Below are positions 63,290-64,000 of a stretch of DNA of 64,000 bases, piece after piece. Under the pieces are notes generated by a model, which saw only the letters and a program-made list of their open reading frames with translations, did no database searches and was not told where the DNA came from. Source of the stretch: Streptomyces colonosanans. GTDB lineage: Bacteria; Actinomycetota; Actinomycetes; Streptomycetales; Streptomycetaceae. Made by a program: the position numbers and the translations under genes. The stretch is from NCBI RefSeq assembly GCF_001866645.1, contig NZ_MLYP01000027.1, positions 62,001 to 126,000 of the forward strand, given 5' to 3'. Numbering within the stretch: the stretch's first letter is position 1; each line of letters opens with the position of its first letter.

Positions 63290-64000
63290 CGGGCACCTCC
63301 GGAAAGCCGGCCGCGCAGCCGCGGGTCGATGATCCGCTGGACCAGGTCGGCGGCGAAGCCGATGAGGAGCACGGCGAGGGTGGAGACGAACAGCACGCCC
63401 TGGACTACGGGGTAGTCGTGCTGGGCGATGCCGGTGGCGAGCATCGAGCCGAGGCCCGGCAGCGCGTACACCGACTCCACGACGACCGCGCCGAGCAGGG
63501 TCGAGGCGAGTTCGATACCGAGGACGGAGATCACCGGTACGGAGGCGTTGCGCAGTCCGTGCCGCCACATCGCCCGCCCGAAGGACGACCCCAGGGCGCG
63601 GGCGGTGCGCAGGTAGTCGCTGCCGAGGACGTCGAGGGTGGCGGAGCGGACGTAGCGGATCAGGGACGCGCTCATCACCAGGGCGATGGTGACGACCGGC
63701 AGGACGAGTGAGCGGATCGCCTCGGCGGGCTGGGACCAGCCGTCCTGCGGGAAGCCACCTGCCGGGAGCCAGCCCGCGTTCAGCGCGAACACCGCGATGA
63801 GGATCATACCGAGCCAGAACACCGGGACGGCGATGCCCAGTTGGGACACCCCGCTGAGCAGTGCCCCGTACCAGGTGTGCCGCTTGTACGCGGCGACGAA
63901 CCCGGCGGGCACGGCGATGAGGACGGCAAGGGCGAACGCGGTGAGCGTCAGCGGCACCGTGACGTTCAGCCGGGAGGCGACCTCGGGTCCTACAGGCAGC
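63286..64000 (-). CDS. Second peptide/nickel ABC importer, permease (OppB/NikB-like), 5' end beyond window
   Basis: The frame stays open to the right edge (LPVGPEVASRLNVTVPLTLTAF... precedes the first in-window Met-equivalent), so the N-terminus is missing. Visible: several helices, the segment PVFWLGMILIAVFALNAGWLP, and the coupling loop TARALGSSFGRAMWRHGLRN. The solute-binding protein is expected just outside the window. Confidence 0.88.
   Translation of the reverse strand, partial: LPVGPEVASRLNVTVPLTLTAFALAVLIAVPAGFVAAYKRHTWYGALLSGVSQLGIAVPVFWLGMILIAVFALNAGWLPAGGFPQDGWSQPAEAIRSLVLPVVTIALVMSASLIRYVRSATLDVLGSDYLRTARALGSSFGRAMWRHGLRNASVPVISVLGIELASTLLGAVVVESVYALPGLGSMLATGIAQHDYPVVQGVLFVSTLAVLLIGFAADLVQRIIDPRLRGRLSGGAR

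Overview
The window looks like a stretch of a Streptomyces (or very close actinomycete) chromosome. G+C is very high, third codon positions are almost all G or C, GTG and TTG starts are common, and genes often overlap by ATGA or GTGA. Typical streptomycete families are present: FurA-KatG, a class F sortase, an SPW-repeat protein, an ECF sigma operon, and a rifamycin-associated element with HelR. I see no tRNA, rRNA, CRISPR array, integrase or transposase.

Left part, 1-15.9 kb: katG (cut by the left edge) with its regulator furA; a Lys/Ala-rich winged-helix protein; a YrdB-like membrane protein; a DDN-type nitroreductase; a repeat-rich surface protein followed by a class F sortase; an M4 metalloprotease gene broken by a stop codon and a frameshift; then a PucR-type regulator divergent from an overlapping aldehyde dehydrogenase, class III CoA-transferase and glutaryl-CoA dehydrogenase operon, which reads as a glutarate-type catabolic pathway.

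16-25.7 kb: a three-subunit exported molybdenum hydroxylase (PaoABC type) divergent from a sulfite-oxidase-like molybdoenzyme, a MhuD-type haem-degrading monooxygenase, a TetR regulator divergent from an asparagine synthetase, and a LysR regulator.

25.7-38.0 kb: two minus-strand operons around a plus-strand diaminopimelate decarboxylase. They encode a class A beta-lactamase-fold hydrolase and an N-acyl-D-amino-acid deacylase, and an M20 peptidase, a complete oligopeptide ABC importer and an LD-carboxypeptidase. Together they could import and dismantle peptides that contain D-amino acids and diaminopimelate, i.e. cell-wall fragments.

38.0-40.9 kb: a rifamycin-resistance locus. A rifamycin-associated element (38580-38600) precedes the start signals and first 15 codons of what looks like a lost rifamycin glycosyltransferase, joined in frame to helR. 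Related repeats lie just upstream.

41-50 kb: a MarR/MFS pair, a GNAT acetyltransferase, an SRAP (HMCES/YedK) protein, a long-form glyceraldehyde-3-phosphate dehydrogenase, a YpfJ-type metallopeptidase, and an ECF sigma / anti-sigma / membrane protein / 38-residue microprotein operon.

50-64 kb: two esterases, small hypothetical genes, a LysE exporter, a secreted four-cysteine protein, an SPW-repeat membrane protein, an MGDG-synthase-like glycosyltransferase divergent from an SDR / DMT transporter / NodB deacetylase run, and a second peptide or nickel ABC importer cut by the right edge.
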